DNA of 64,000 bases from Streptomyces sp. SAI-127 (GTDB lineage Bacteria > Actinomycetota > Actinomycetes > Streptomycetales > Streptomycetaceae), in contig NZ_JARXYJ010000001.1 of the NCBI RefSeq assembly GCF_029894425.1, positions 8,452,501-8,516,500 on the forward strand, written 5' to 3'. The notes beneath the pieces are model-generated. The model saw only the letters and a program-made list of their open reading frames with translations. It did not search any database and was not told the origin of the DNA. The position numbers and the translations under genes are program-made. Of this stretch, positions 33,095-45,583 are shown piece by piece; within the stretch, counting starts at the first letter, position 1, and the number at the start of each line of letters is the position of its first letter.

Positions 33095-34858
33095 GTGGCA
33101 GCACCCAAAAGGGGCCGGAGCGCGAGTGCCCAGAGCAAGCCAGGGCGCGCGCTGGCCCTGATCCTGATCGCCATCGTGGCGCTCACCGGTGGAATGTTCC
33201 TCTCCGGGCACACCACCCCGCGCCTCGGCATCGACCTTGCCGGTGGCACCAGCATCACGCTGGAGGCCAAGGCCGACCAGGGGTCCGCGATCAACAAGGC
33301 CAACATGGACACCGCGGTCGACATCATGAACCGTCGTGTCAACGGCCTGGGCGTCTCCGAGGCGGAGGTGCAGACCCAGGGTGATCGCAACATCATCGTG
33401 AACATCCCCAAGGGCACCAACTCCAAGGAGGCCCGCGACCAGGTCGGCACCACCGCCAAGCTGTACTTCCGTCCGGTCCTGGCCCAGGAGGCCACCGGCA
33501 GCGCCGCGGCCACCTCGCCGAGCCCGTCCGCGAGCGGCTCCTCGACCGCGTCGCCGAGCCCCTCCGCGAGCAAGTCCGGCTCCACGGGCGAGAAGGCGAC
33601 CTCGTCGTCCTCCCCGTCGGCCTCCGCCACCTCGCAGGGCCGCGCCGTCACCGACGCGCTGAAGGCGGACTCCACGCCGTCGGCGTCCGCGAGCGCGTCG
33701 AGCTCCGCGTCCCCGTCGGCCCCCGCGAGCGGCGGCACCGACACCTCCTCCGCCGACGCCAAGCTCCAGGCCCAGTACACGGCTCTGGACTGCTCCAAGA
33801 AGGCGCAGCGAAACACCGCCGGCGACGGCGCCAAGCCCGCCGACACCACTGTGGGCTGCGGCGAGATCTCCGGCGTCTGGTACAAGTACCTGCTCGGCCC
33901 CGCCGCCGTCGACGGCACCGAGGTCAAGAAGGCCCAGGCGGTCTTCGACACCCAGACCGCCGCCGGCTGGCAGGTCACCATGACCTTCAACGGCAAGGGC
34001 TCCAAGAAGTTCGCGGACATCACGGCCCAGCTCGCGAAGAACACCCAGCCGCAGAACGAGTTCGGCATCGTCCTCGACGGCGAGGTCGTCTCCAGCCCCT
34101 ACGTCAGCTCCTCGATCACCGGCGGCAACGCCCAGATCTCCGGCAGCTTCACGCAGGACGAGGCCCAGAACCTCGCCAACATGCTGTCGTACGGCGCCCT
34201 CCCGCTCTCCTTCCAGGAGCAGAGCGTGACCACGGTGACCGCGGCGCTCGGCGGTGACCAGCTGCACGCCGGTCTCCTCGCCGGTGCCATCGGCCTCCTC
34301 CTGGTCGTCATCTACCTGGTGGCCTACTACCGGGGCCTGTCCCTCGTCGCGATGGCCTCGCTGCTCGTCTCCGGCATCCTCACCTACGTGCTCATGGCGC
34401 TGCTCGGTCCGGCCATCGGCTTCGCACTGAACCTGCCGGCCGTGTGCGGTGCCATCGTCGCCATCGGTATCACCGCGGACTCGTTCATCGTGTACTTCGA
34501 ACGCATAAGGGACGAGATCCGCGAGGGACGCTCGCTGCGCCCCGCCGTGGAGCGGGCCTGGCCGCGTGCCCGGCGCACCATCCTGGTCTCCGACTTCGTG
34601 TCGTTCCTCGCCGCCGCGGTGCTGTTCATCGTGACGGTCGGCAAGGTCCAGGGCTTCGCGTTCACGCTCGGTCTGACCACCGTGCTCGACGTCGTCGTGG
34701 TCTTCTTCTTCACCAAGCCGCTGATGACGCTGCTGGCCCGTCGGAAGTTCTTCGCGAGCGGCAGCAAGTGGTCCGGCCTCGACCCGAAGAGTCTGGGTGC
34801 CAAGCCGCCGCTGCGCCGCACCCGCCGTTCCGCCCCCGTTGAGACGAAGGAGGCGTGA
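33095..34858 (+). CDS. secD: Protein translocase subunit SecD
   Basis: A 587-aa RND-type partner of SecF that uses the proton gradient to help pull proteins across the membrane. TM1 lies at about 19-33 and the LGIDLAGGTSITLE motif opens the external P1 domain. Residues about 132-222 are a Ser/Pro/Ala-rich insertion with repeated SPSPSAS units, absent from the E. coli protein. The C-terminal half carries five spans, including the VCGAIVAIGITADSFIVYFE helix. GTG start with GAGGGAG upstream. Two cysteines follow the insertion. Confidence 0.96.
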   Translation: MAAPKRGRSASAQSKPGRALALILIAIVALTGGMFLSGHTTPRLGIDLAGGTSITLEAKADQGSAINKANMDTAVDIMNRRVNGLGVSEAEVQTQGDRNIIVNIPKGTNSKEARDQVGTTAKLYFRPVLAQEATGSAAATSPSPSASGSSTASPSPSASKSGSTGEKATSSSSPSASATSQGRAVTDALKADSTPSASASASSSASPSAPASGGTDTSSADAKLQAQYTALDCSKKAQRNTAGDGAKPADTTVGCGEISGVWYKYLLGPAAVDGTEVKKAQAVFDTQTAAGWQVTMTFNGKGSKKFADITAQLAKNTQPQNEFGIVLDGEVVSSPYVSSSITGGNAQISGSFTQDEAQNLANMLSYGALPLSFQEQSVTTVTAALGGDQLHAGLLAGAIGLLLVVIYLVAYYRGLSLVAMASLLVSGILTYVLMALLGPAIGFALNLPAVCGAIVAIGITADSFIVYFERIRDEIREGRSLRPAVERAWPRARRTILVSDFVSFLAAAVLFIVTVGKVQGFAFTLGLTTVLDVVVVFFFTKPLMTLLARRKFFASGSKWSGLDPKSLGAKPPLRRTRRSAPVETKEA

Positions 34859-34860
34859 GC

Positions 34861-35967
34861 ATGTCGAAACTCGGCAACCTCGGCGCCCGACTGCACCGCG
34901 GCGAGATCAGCTACGACTTCATCGGTCACCGCAAGCTCTGGTACGGCATCTCGATCCTGATCACCATCACGGCGATCGTGGGCCTCGCGGTACGCGGCCT
35001 CAACATGGGCATCGACTTCCAGGGCGGCGCGGTCTTCACCACCGAGAAGACCAGCGTCTCGGTCTCCCAGGCCGAGGACTACGCGAAGGAGGCCTCCGGC
35101 CACGACGCCGTCGTGCAGAAGCTCGGCAACGGCACGCTGCGCATCCAGATCGCCGGCATGGACACCAAGCAGTCCGACCAGATCAAGAACGACCTCGCGA
35201 AGGACTTCAAGGTCGACCCGGAGACCATCGCCGCCGACCTGGTCGGACCCAGCTGGGGTGACCAGATCGCCAACAAGGCCTGGCAGGGTCTGGCGATCTT
35301 CATGGTCCTCGTCGTGATCTATCTGGCGATCGCCTTCGAATGGCGCATGGCCATCGCGGCGCTCGTCGCCCTGATCCACGACATCACCATCACCGTGGGC
35401 ATCTACGCCCTCGTCGGCTTCGAGGTCACGCCGGGCACGGTGATCGGTCTGCTGACCATCCTCGGTTACTCGCTCTACGACACCGTGGTCGTCTTCGACT
35501 CCCTCAAGGAGCAGACGAAGGACATCACCAAGCAGAACCGCTGGACCTACAGCGACATCGCCAACCGCTCGATCAACAGCACCCTGGTCCGCTCGATCAA
35601 CACCACGGTGGTCGCGCTGCTGCCGGTGGCGGGCCTGCTGTTCATCGGTGGCGGCTTCCTCGGCGCGGGCACGCTCAACGACATCTCGCTGTCGCTGTTC
35701 GTCGGTCTCGCCGCCGGTGCGTACTCCTCGATCTTCATCGCCACGCCGCTCGTCGCCGACCTCAAGGAGCGCGAGCCGGCGATGAAGGCCCTCAGGAAGC
35801 GGGTCCTGGCCAAGCGTGCCCAGGCGTCCGTCGAGGAGGAGATGGCCGACGCGCGTCCCGTCTCCGACGAGCCGGACGACGACGCCGCCCACGCGGTCGT
35901 CGGTCCGCGCACCCAGCCCGCGTCCCGGGGCCGGGGCCGTGGCCGTCCGTCGGGGAAGCGCCGATGA
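34861..35967 (+). CDS. secF: Protein translocase subunit SecF
   Basis: A 368-aa protein with six spans. The FQGGAVFTTE motif of the external domain sits between TM1 and TM2, and the GLLTILGYSLYDTVVVFD helix carries the conserved family signature. The C-terminal 60 residues are charged and extended. ATG at 34861 is chosen because AAGGAGG lies 7 bases upstream; a GTG at 34855 is too close to that site. Its stop overlaps the apt start. Confidence 0.96.
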   Translation: MSKLGNLGARLHRGEISYDFIGHRKLWYGISILITITAIVGLAVRGLNMGIDFQGGAVFTTEKTSVSVSQAEDYAKEASGHDAVVQKLGNGTLRIQIAGMDTKQSDQIKNDLAKDFKVDPETIAADLVGPSWGDQIANKAWQGLAIFMVLVVIYLAIAFEWRMAIAALVALIHDITITVGIYALVGFEVTPGTVIGLLTILGYSLYDTVVVFDSLKEQTKDITKQNRWTYSDIANRSINSTLVRSINTTVVALLPVAGLLFIGGGFLGAGTLNDISLSLFVGLAAGAYSSIFIATPLVADLKEREPAMKALRKRVLAKRAQASVEEEMADARPVSDEPDDDAAHAVVGPRTQPASRGRGRGRPSGKRR

Positions 35968-36512
35968 CCGAACTCACCGACATCACGGCGCTGCTGCTCA
36001 GCCGTATCCGTGATGTGGCCGACTATCCGGAGCCGGGAGTGATGTTCAAGGACATCACCCCGCTCCTGGCGGACCCGGCGGCGTTCTCGGCGCTCACCGA
36101 CGCGCTGGCGGCGGTCGCGGCGGACACCGGTGCCACGAAGGTCGTCGGCCTGGAGGCCCGGGGATTCATCCTCGGCGCCCCGGTCGCGATCCGCGCGGGC
36201 CTCGGCTTCATCCCCGTGCGGAAGGCGGGCAAGCTCCCCGGGGCGACCCTCAGCCAGGCGTACGACCTGGAGTACGGCTCGGCGGAGATCGAGGTGCACG
36301 CGGAGGACCTGTCCGCCGACGACCGCATCCTGATCGTCGACGACGTCCTGGCCACCGGCGGCACCGCCGAGGCCTCGATCGAGCTGATCCGCCGAGCGGG
36401 CGCCGAGGTCGCCGGCCTCGCGGTCCTGATGGAACTGGGCTTCCTGGGCGGCCGCGCCCGCCTGGAGCCCGCCCTGGCCGGAGCCCCGCTGGAGTCACTC
36501 CTCAAGGTCTGA
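35964..36512 (+). CDS. apt: Adenine phosphoribosyltransferase
   Basis: A 182-aa purine salvage enzyme making AMP from adenine and PRPP. The PRPP-binding loop is ILIVDDVLATGGTA, and ARGFILGAPVA and the FVPVRK-like FIPVRKAGKLPG hood motif are present. ATG overlapping the secF stop, so it is co-translated with the translocase genes, a conserved actinobacterial oddity. A terminator follows. Confidence 0.97.
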   Translation: MTELTDITALLLSRIRDVADYPEPGVMFKDITPLLADPAAFSALTDALAAVAADTGATKVVGLEARGFILGAPVAIRAGLGFIPVRKAGKLPGATLSQAYDLEYGSAEIEVHAEDLSADDRILIVDDVLATGGTAEASIELIRRAGAEVAGLAVLMELGFLGGRARLEPALAGAPLESLLKV

Positions 36513-36530
36513 CCCACAGCGAGCCCCGCA

Positions 36531-36563
36531 CGAACGGCCGTCCCTCTTCGGGGCGGCCGTTCG
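36531..36563 (+). terminator. Terminator after apt
   Basis: CGAACGGCCG (36531-36540) pairs with CGGCCGTTCG (36554-36563), extended inward by four more pairs around a TCTTC loop. No T-run. The remaining 180 bp to the rel start hold a weak TACCAT -10 (36691-36696) and no gene. Confidence 0.8.
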
Positions 36564-36747
36564 CATGTGAGCCGGGCACTGTCCGCCACGGCACCCGGGC
36601 CACCCTCAGGAATCATGCGAGAGCCCCTCTTGTTGCACGTGTAGACGTCTCTCACATCGGGCTGAAGGCGATCCCGGGGCGCAGGATCGCTACCATGGGG
36701 TCTCCGGAGCCTGACCGGGGGACCCGGATCGCGCACGAGGAGTCCTC

Positions 36748-39282
<2,535 letters not shown>

Positions 39283-39292
39283 CAGACACGTG

Positions 39293-39325
39293 AAAGGGCC
39301 CCGCACCCAAGGTGCGGGGCCCTTT
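39293..39325. terminator. Bidirectional terminator between rel and DUF349 gene
   Basis: A perfect 15-bp stem (39293-39307 with 39311-39325) has a CAA loop, with AAA at the 5' side and TTT at the 3' side, so it can work on both strands for the convergent genes. Confidence 0.92.
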
Positions 39326-39336
39326 GCCGTACGGCC

Positions 39337-40566
39337 TCAGCCGCCGAACTCCTGGAGACCCTTGAGCGCCTGGTCCAGGAGCGCCTGGCGGCCCTCCAGC
39401 TCACGCTCCAGCTTGTCGGCCCTGGCGTTGTTGCCCTGGGCGCGTGCCTGGTCGATCTGACCCCTGAGCTTGTCCACGGCGGCCTGGAGCTGGCCGGTCA
39501 GACCCGCGGCACGTGCGCGTGCCTCCGGGTTGGTCCGGCGCCACTCGGTCTCCTCGGCCTCCTGGAGGGCGCGCTCGACGGCGTGCATCCGGCCTTCGAC
39601 CTTCGGCCGGGCGTCCCGCGGTACGTGACCGATGGCCTCCCAGCGCTCGTTGATCGCGCGGAAGGCGGCGCGGGCGCTCTTCAGGTCGTCGATCGGCAGG
39701 AGCTTCTCGGCCTCCTCGGCCAGCTCCTCCTTCAGCTTGAGGTTCTCGGTCTGCTCCGCGTCCCGCTCGGCGAAGACCGAGCTGCGGGCCGCGAAGAACA
39801 CGTCCTGGGCGCCGCGGAAGCGGTTCCACAGGTCGTCCTCGTGCTCGCGCTGGGCGCGGCCGGCCGCCTTCCACTCGGCCATCAGCTCGCGGTAGCGCGC
39901 CGCCGTCGGACCCCAGTCCGTCGACCCGGACAGTGCCTCGGCCTCGCCGACCAGGCGCTCCTTGGTCCTGCGGGCGTCCTCGCGCTGCGCGTCCAGCGAC
40001 GCGAAGTGGGCCTTGCGGCGCTTGGAGAACGCCGAGCGCGCGTGCGAGAAGCGGTGCCACAGCTCGTCGTCCGACTTGCGGTCCAGGCGGGGCAGACCCT
40101 TCCAGGTGTCCACCAGCGCGCGCAGCCGCTCACCGGCGGCCCGCCACTGGTCGGACTGGGCCAGCTCCTCCGCCTCGACGACCAGCGCCTCCTTGGCGTG
40201 CCGGGCCTCGTCGGACTGCTTCGCGCGCTGCTGCTTGCGCTCCTCGCGGCGCTTGTCGACGGTCTCCACGAGCTTGTCCAACCGCACCTTGAGCGCGTCC
40301 AGGTCGCCGACCGCGTGATGCGCGTCGACCTGCTCGCGGATGTGGTCGATGGCCGCCTGAGCGTCCTTCGCCGACAGGTCGGTGGTCTTGACTCGCTTCT
40401 CGAGGAGGCCGATCTCGACAACCAGGCCCTCGTACTTGCGCTCGAAGTAGGCCAGGGCTTCCTCGGGGGAGCCGGCCTGCCAGGAACCGACGACCTGCTC
40501 GCCGTCGGCCGTACGCACGTACACGGTCCCCGTCTCGTCGACGCGGCCCCACGGGTCGCTGCTCAC
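39337..40566 (-). CDS. DUF349 coiled-coil protein
   Basis: A 409-aa, almost wholly helical, charged protein with three or more DUF349 repeats, recognisable by the periodic W(R/G)xxxxR and LWxRF units (ELWHRFSHARSAF, DLWNRFRGAQDVFF). A beta-rich head of about 60 residues begins the protein. The C-terminus is a Gln/Arg/Leu coiled coil. The function is unknown in actinomycetes. GTG start with GGAGGAGG upstream on the minus strand. It follows the cyclophilin gene on the same strand with a 135-bp gap. Confidence 0.88.
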   Translation of the reverse strand: MSSDPWGRVDETGTVYVRTADGEQVVGSWQAGSPEEALAYFERKYEGLVVEIGLLEKRVKTTDLSAKDAQAAIDHIREQVDAHHAVGDLDALKVRLDKLVETVDKRREERKQQRAKQSDEARHAKEALVVEAEELAQSDQWRAAGERLRALVDTWKGLPRLDRKSDDELWHRFSHARSAFSKRRKAHFASLDAQREDARRTKERLVGEAEALSGSTDWGPTAARYRELMAEWKAAGRAQREHEDDLWNRFRGAQDVFFAARSSVFAERDAEQTENLKLKEELAEEAEKLLPIDDLKSARAAFRAINERWEAIGHVPRDARPKVEGRMHAVERALQEAEETEWRRTNPEARARAAGLTGQLQAAVDKLRGQIDQARAQGNNARADKLERELEGRQALLDQALKGLQEFGG

Positions 40567-40701
40567 AGCGCCTCCTCCACATGATGCCTGCGAGAGGCTT
40601 CAGCGCCCCCGGGCATCGTCCACAGTTTCGTCACGGCCAACATAGGCGACCGGCGGGTTGCCTGTCCGCATCCCGCGCGACCGAAATTCCGCACTTGGCG
40701 G

Positions 40702-41520
40702 TCAGGATTTGGTGACCGTCGCCTTGTTGATCACGACGGTCGCGTTCGGCGCGCCGTCGCCCGCGCCGGTGCTCTCACCGGCCGCGGCGATCTTCTTCAG
40801 CACCTTCATACCGGATTCCGAGATGGTGCCGAACGGGGTGTAGCTCGGAGGGAGCTGGCTGTCCTGGTAGACGAGGAAGAACTGGCTCCCGCCGGTGTGC
40901 GCCTGCCCGGTGTTCGCCATCGCGACGGTGCCCGCCGGGTAGACGTTGCTCTTGAGGCTCTTGTCCTTCAGGTTCTCGTCCGGGATGGTGTAGCCCGGTC
41001 CGCCGCTGCCGGAGCCCGTCGGGTCGCCGCACTGCAGGACGTAGATGCCGTTGGTGGTGAGCCGGTGGCACTTGGTGTGGTCGAAGAAGCCCTTGTTCGC
41101 CAGGAAGTCGAACGAGTTCACGGTGTGCGGGGCCGCCGACGCCTTCAGCGCGATGTCTATCTCACCGCAGGTCGTCGCGAGGCCGAGGGTGTACTTCGCC
41201 GACTTGTCGATGGACATCGCCGGCTCCTTCTTCCAGGTCTGCGTCTCGACCTTGCCGGGGGCCGCCTTCTCGCACGGGTCCGGCGCCTTGCTGGTCGGCG
41301 CCGCGCTGGGAGTCGTCTCCGCGCTCGCGCTGGCCTTGTCGTCGTCCTTCATGACCCCGGACGTGTAGAGCGCCAGGCTGCCCACCAGGATCACGCCGAG
41401 CACCGACCCGATCACAGAGTTGCGTACACGGGCCTTGCGGCGCGCGGCCGTGCGCCGCTGCTGCTGCCGCAAGAACTTCTCCCGCGCGAGCTGCCGCTTC
41501 CGCTGTTCCTGGGTGACCAC
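40702..41520 (-). CDS. Membrane-anchored cyclophilin-type peptidyl-prolyl isomerase
   Basis: A 272-aa protein. It has a basic cytoplasmic start (RKRQLAREKFLRQQQRRTAARRK region), one span at about 35-56, a Ser/Ala/Thr linker, then a cyclophilin domain (residues 105-272) with HRLTTNGIYVLQCGDPTG and GGSQFFLVYQD. It should isomerise proline bonds in proteins outside the membrane. GTG start with GAGGAGA upstream. In M. tuberculosis ppiB occupies the same slot after relA. Divergent from the MBL-fold gene. Confidence 0.93.
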   Translation of the reverse strand: MVTQEQRKRQLAREKFLRQQQRRTAARRKARVRNSVIGSVLGVILVGSLALYTSGVMKDDDKASASAETTPSAAPTSKAPDPCEKAAPGKVETQTWKKEPAMSIDKSAKYTLGLATTCGEIDIALKASAAPHTVNSFDFLANKGFFDHTKCHRLTTNGIYVLQCGDPTGSGSGGPGYTIPDENLKDKSLKSNVYPAGTVAMANTGQAHTGGSQFFLVYQDSQLPPSYTPFGTISESGMKVLKKIAAAGESTGAGDGAPNATVVINKATVTKS

Positions 41521-41700
41521 GGGGTTCTCTCCTCATGCGTCTCGTACGCCGACCGGTACGCACGCGTCCTGTCAACCGACCGCCTGCGTGTGCCCCGTAC
41601 CGTATATGGGTTCGCTGAGGAATCGGCAGCGCCGGTAGGCTCTGACCAGTGGGGCAGCCGCCCGGAAGACCGCCCGTACCTAGACAAACCGAGGACGATC

Positions 41701-42411
41701 GTGCTCATTGCCGGGTTCCCCGCCGGGGCCTGGGGGACGAACTGTTATCTCGTCGCCCCCGCCGCCGGTGAGGAGTGCGTGATCATCGACCCGGGCCACC
41801 AGGCCGCCGAGGGAGTCGAGGAAGCGCTGACGAAGCATCGGCTCAAGCCCGTCGCCGTCGTCCTCACCCACGGCCACATCGACCATGTTGCCTCGGTCGT
41901 CCCCGTGTGCGGCGCGCACGGAGTGCCCGCGTGGATCCACCCCGAGGACCGCTACATGATGAAGGACCCGTCGATGGGTCTGGGGCGTTCCATCGGGATG
42001 CCGCTCATGGGCGAGATCACCGTGGGGGAGCCGGACGACGTCAAGGAACTGACCGACGGTGTGCGGCTGGAGCTCGCGGGCCTGGAGCTGTCCGTCGCGC
42101 ACGCGCCGGGCCATACCAAGGGGTCGGTGACCTTCCGGATGCCCGAGACGGCCGAGATTCCCTCGGTCTTCTTCTCGGGGGATCTGCTCTTCGCCGGCTC
42201 CATCGGACGCACCGACCTGCCCGGCGGTGACATGGCCGAGATGCTCGACTCGCTGGCCCGCGTGTGCCTGCCGCTCGACGACTCGACCGTGGTGCTGTCC
42301 GGCCACGGCCCCCAGACGACCATCGGCCAGGAGCGCGCCACCAACCCGTATCTGCGGGAGGTGGCCGCCGGCCAGGGAGCCTCCTCCGAGGCTCCCCGAC
42401 GAGGAATGTGA
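41701..42411 (+). CDS. MBL-fold hydrolase, glyoxalase II-like
   Basis: A 236-aa metallo-beta-lactamase-fold enzyme. The metal motif THGHIDHV gives H57, H59, D61 and H62. A later APGHTKGS histidine, the FSGDLLF aspartate and LSGHGPQT complete the dinuclear site. The family hydrolyses thioesters such as acylated bacillithiol, mycothiol or glutathione; the true substrate is unknown. GTG start with GAGGA five bases upstream. A -10-like TAGGCT lies at 41636-41641. hisS starts 11 bp after its stop, so the two share an operon. Confidence 0.9.
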   Translation: MLIAGFPAGAWGTNCYLVAPAAGEECVIIDPGHQAAEGVEEALTKHRLKPVAVVLTHGHIDHVASVVPVCGAHGVPAWIHPEDRYMMKDPSMGLGRSIGMPLMGEITVGEPDDVKELTDGVRLELAGLELSVAHAPGHTKGSVTFRMPETAEIPSVFFSGDLLFAGSIGRTDLPGGDMAEMLDSLARVCLPLDDSTVVLSGHGPQTTIGQERATNPYLREVAAGQGASSEAPRRGM

Positions 42412-42422
42412 CGAGAGACTTC

Positions 42423-43685
42423 GTGAGCACCTTTCAGGCCCCCAAGGGCACGTACGACCTGATCCCGCCGGACAGCGCCAAGTTCCTGGCGGTCCGTGAG
42501 GCGATCGCCGCGCCGCTGCGCTCGTCCGGTTACGGCTACATCGAGACGCCCGGCTTCGAGAGCGTCGAGCTGTTCGCGCGCGGGGTCGGTGAGTCCACCG
42601 ACATCGTGACCAAGGAGATGTACGCCTTCGAGACCAAGGGCGGCGACAAGCTGGCCCTGCGCCCCGAGGGCACGGCCTCCGTGCTGCGCGCGGCGCTGGA
42701 GGCCAACCTGCACAAGACGGGCAACCTGCCGGTCAAGCTCTGGTACTCCGGCTCGTACTACCGCTACGAGCGTCCGCAGAAGGGCCGCTACCGGCACTTC
42801 TCGCAGGTCGGCGCCGAGGCGATCGGCGCGGAGGACCCGGCGCTCGACGCCGAGCTGATCATCCTGGCCGACCAGGCGTACCGCTCGCTGGGGCTGCGCA
42901 ACTTCCGCATCCTGCTCAACAGCCTGGGCGACAAGGAGTGCCGTCCGGTGTACCGGGCCGCACTCCAGGACTTCCTGCGCGGCCTGGACCTCGACGAGGA
43001 CACGCTCCGCCGCGCCGAGATCAACCCCCTGCGCGTCCTCGACGACAAGCGGGAGTCGGTCCAGAAGCAGCTCGGGGACGCCCCGCTGCTGCGCGACTAC
43101 CTCTGCGACGCCTGCAAGGCGTACCACGAGGAGGTCCGTGAGCTGATCACGGCGGCGGGCGTGTCCTTCGAGGACGACCCGAAGCTGGTGCGCGGCCTCG
43201 ACTACTACACCCGTACGACCTTCGAGTTCGTCCACGACGGTCTGGGCTCCCAGTCCGCGGTGGGCGGCGGTGGCCGCTACGACGGCCTGTCGGAGATGAT
43301 CGGCGGCCCGGCCCTGCCGTCCGTGGGCTGGGCGCTGGGCGTCGACCGCACGGTCCTCGCCCTGGAGGCGGAGGGCGTCGAGCTCGAACTCCCCTCGACG
43401 ACCAGTGTGTTCGCGGTCCCGCTGGGGGAGGAAGCCCGGCGGATCCTGTTCGCCAAGGTCACCGAGCTCCGCAAGGTGGGCATCGCGGCGGACTTCTCCT
43501 ACGGCGCCAAGGGCCTCAAGGGCGCCATGAAGAACGCCAACCGCAGCGGCGCCCGCTACACGATCGTCGCCGGTGAACGCGACCTCGCCGAGGGCGTCGT
43601 ACAGCTCAAGGACATGGAGTCCGGGGAGCAGTCGGCGATCGGGGTCAACGAGATCGTGGCGGAGCTGGAGTCCAGGCTCGGTTGA
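42423..43685 (+). CDS. hisS: Histidine--tRNA ligase
   Basis: A 420-aa class II synthetase. Motif 1 lies around FESVELF, motif 2 in [20 protein letters not shown], histidine-binding segments are [15 protein letters not shown] and GGGGRYDGL, and a C-terminal HGTP anticodon domain ends the protein. GTG at 42423 is chosen (product begins [13 protein letters not shown], as usual); GTG at 42408, overlapping the previous stop, would add five residues and is a real alternative. Confidence 0.97.
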   Translation: MSTFQAPKGTYDLIPPDSAKFLAVREAIAAPLRSSGYGYIETPGFESVELFARGVGESTDIVTKEMYAFETKGGDKLALRPEGTASVLRAALEANLHKTGNLPVKLWYSGSYYRYERPQKGRYRHFSQVGAEAIGAEDPALDAELIILADQAYRSLGLRNFRILLNSLGDKECRPVYRAALQDFLRGLDLDEDTLRRAEINPLRVLDDKRESVQKQLGDAPLLRDYLCDACKAYHEEVRELITAAGVSFEDDPKLVRGLDYYTRTTFEFVHDGLGSQSAVGGGGRYDGLSEMIGGPALPSVGWALGVDRTVLALEAEGVELELPSTTSVFAVPLGEEARRILFAKVTELRKVGIAADFSYGAKGLKGAMKNANRSGARYTIVAGERDLAEGVVQLKDMESGEQSAIGVNEIVAELESRLG

Positions 43686-43696
43686 CAGGCCCACGG

Positions 43697-43732
43697 GAGA
43701 AGGGCGCCGGTCAAAAGGCCGGCGCCCTTCTC
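43697..43732. terminator. Terminator between hisS and the convergent regulator gene
   Basis: A perfect 14-bp stem (43697-43710 with 43719-43732) with an 8-nt loop TCAAAAGG; serves both convergent genes. Confidence 0.88.
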
Positions 43733-43760
43733 GTCTCGCCGCGCCCGCGACGCCTGCGGC

Positions 43761-44387
43761 TTACTGGTCGAGCAGCCCGTACCGCAGGGCGCTGGTGACC
43801 GCGGCGGTGCGGTCGTCGACTCCCAACTTGCCGAAGACGCGCAGGAGATGGGTCTTGACCGTCGACTCGCCGATGAACAGCCTGCGCCCGATCTCCGCGT
43901 TCGTGCAGCCCTCCGCCACCAGACGCAGCACCGCTGTCTCGCGCTCCGAGAGCCGGGGCCGTTCCGGCCTGGTGCGCAGCTGGTCGACCAGTCGGGCGGC
44001 GACGGTCGGCGCCAGGACCGTCTCGCCGCGGGCGGCGGCCCGTACGGACTCCGCCAGTTCGCCCCGCGGCAGGTCCTTGAGCAGATAGCCGGCCGCCCCC
44101 GCCTCAACGGCCCGCAGGATGTCCCGGTCCGTCTCGTACGTCGTCAGGACGATCACCCGGCAGGGCAGCCCCGCCTCCGTCATCCGTACGATCGACTCCA
44201 CGCCCGGGCCGCCCGGCATCCGCAGGTCCATCAGCACGATGTCGGGCCGTAGTTCCGCCGCCAGCGCCTCCGCCTGCGGCCCGCTGGACGCGTCGGCGAT
44301 CACCTCCAGGTCCGGTTCCGCGCTCAGCATCGCCCGCAGGCCCTCCCGGACGACCGGGTGGTCGTCGGCCAGGATGATCCGGATCAT
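43761..44387 (-). CDS. NarL/FixJ-type response regulator
   Basis: A 208-aa two-component regulator. The receiver domain has the acidic pocket (ADD, 7-9), the phosphorylated D54 in LMDLRMPGG, the VLTT switch and the YLLKD lysine. A LuxR-type helix-turn-helix near 143-205 (LSERETAVLRLVAEGCTNAEIGRRLFIGES across its length) binds DNA. ATG overlapping the kinase stop, so kinase and regulator form a pair. The likely target is the ABC transporter operon it sits in, possibly through the inverted repeat at 47345-47364. Confidence 0.94.
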   Translation of the reverse strand: MIRIILADDHPVVREGLRAMLSAEPDLEVIADASSGPQAEALAAELRPDIVLMDLRMPGGPGVESIVRMTEAGLPCRVIVLTTYETDRDILRAVEAGAAGYLLKDLPRGELAESVRAAARGETVLAPTVAARLVDQLRTRPERPRLSERETAVLRLVAEGCTNAEIGRRLFIGESTVKTHLLRVFGKLGVDDRTAAVTSALRYGLLDQ

Positions 44388-45583
44388 GAACAGCTCCTCG
44401 GGGGCGGTACGGGCAGACGAACGGTGACCGTGGTGCCGCCGCCGGGCGCGCTGCGCACCCGCACCGTCCCGCCGACCTCGGTGGTCCGGGCCCGGAGCCC
44501 CGCCAGACCGTAGCCGTCGCGGGCGGCCCCCGGGTCGAAGCCGTGACCGTCGTCCCTTACGGACAGGGTGAGGCTCTCGTCGGCATAGCCGAGGTCGATG
44601 GTCACGGTCGCCGAACTCCCCGCGTGTTTACGGCAGTTCGTGAGCGCCTCCTGGCAGGAGCGCAGGGCGACGACCTCGGCGCCCGCGGGCAGCGGACGGA
44701 CCCGGCCGGTCACGGCGAGCTTCGCGGAGTGCCGGGCCGCCAGCCGGAACAGGGCGTCCGGCAGCGTCGCGCCGTCCAGGTCGGCGGGGGTGCCGTCGGC
44801 GACCAGGGCCCGCGCCTCGGCGAGGTTCTGCCGGGCCGTCTCGTCCATCAGGGCCAGATGACGGCGGGCCTGCGGCACGTCGTGGTCGAGCTCGGCCTCG
44901 ACGGCCTGGATCAGCATCAGCAGGCTGGTGAAGCCCTGCGCGAGGGTGTCGTGGATCTCCCGGGCCATCCGCTGTCGCTCGGTCAGTGCCCCGTGCGCCG
45001 CGGACAGCCGCGAGACCTCGTGCCGGCTCGTGTCCAACTCGGCGATCAGAGCCGCTCGTTCCTGGCTCTGCTCGATGATCCGGATGACATAACTGCCGAC
45101 GGCCACCGAGAAGACCAGGGTGACGACGGCGAACAGCCCGTTGAAGAAGACGTCCTGGTCGCTCGGCCACCACAGCAGCGCCCAGCCCGCCACGGGGGCG
45201 AGATTGATCACCGCCACGGCGGTCAGAGCCCACCGCGTGCGCAGCGTCATGAAGCACTGGGGGACGAGAGCGAAGGTCATCAGCCGGGTCTCGCCGACCA
45301 GGATCGCCGAGGGAAGGAACAGCGCCATCATCGCGCCGAGGTAGGTGAGGGCCTTGCGCGCGTCGGGCGGATCCTGCCGGAGCAGGGGGCGACCGACCCG
45401 TACGAAAATCGGGACCAGCGGCAACAGCAGCGCCGCCGCCGTGACGCGGACCGGCCACCCGGGGTGTCCCGCACCCAGCACGAACACCAGGGTGGCCAGC
45501 CAGATCAGCGCGAAGTAGGTGTCCCAGAGCCGGAAGGAACGCTCCCACGAGTACGCGCCCCCGGCGTCCGCCGGACCGTTCAC
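44384..45583 (-). CDS. Membrane sensor histidine kinase (HisKA_3)
   Basis: A 399-aa kinase with five or six spans over residues 20-170 and almost no extracytoplasmic domain, as in kinases that sense membrane stress or an associated transporter. The phosphorylated His211 is in MAREIHDTLAQGF; the N box is near EALTNCRKHA, and the G box is DDGHGFDPG with GYGLAGL. GTG start overlapping the permease stop (the longer open frame is a shadow). Co-operon with its regulator and an ABC exporter. Confidence 0.93.
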   Translation of the reverse strand: MNGPADAGGAYSWERSFRLWDTYFALIWLATLVFVLGAGHPGWPVRVTAAALLLPLVPIFVRVGRPLLRQDPPDARKALTYLGAMMALFLPSAILVGETRLMTFALVPQCFMTLRTRWALTAVAVINLAPVAGWALLWWPSDQDVFFNGLFAVVTLVFSVAVGSYVIRIIEQSQERAALIAELDTSRHEVSRLSAAHGALTERQRMAREIHDTLAQGFTSLLMLIQAVEAELDHDVPQARRHLALMDETARQNLAEARALVADGTPADLDGATLPDALFRLAARHSAKLAVTGRVRPLPAGAEVVALRSCQEALTNCRKHAGSSATVTIDLGYADESLTLSVRDDGHGFDPGAARDGYGLAGLRARTTEVGGTVRVRSAPGGGTTVTVRLPVPPPRSCS

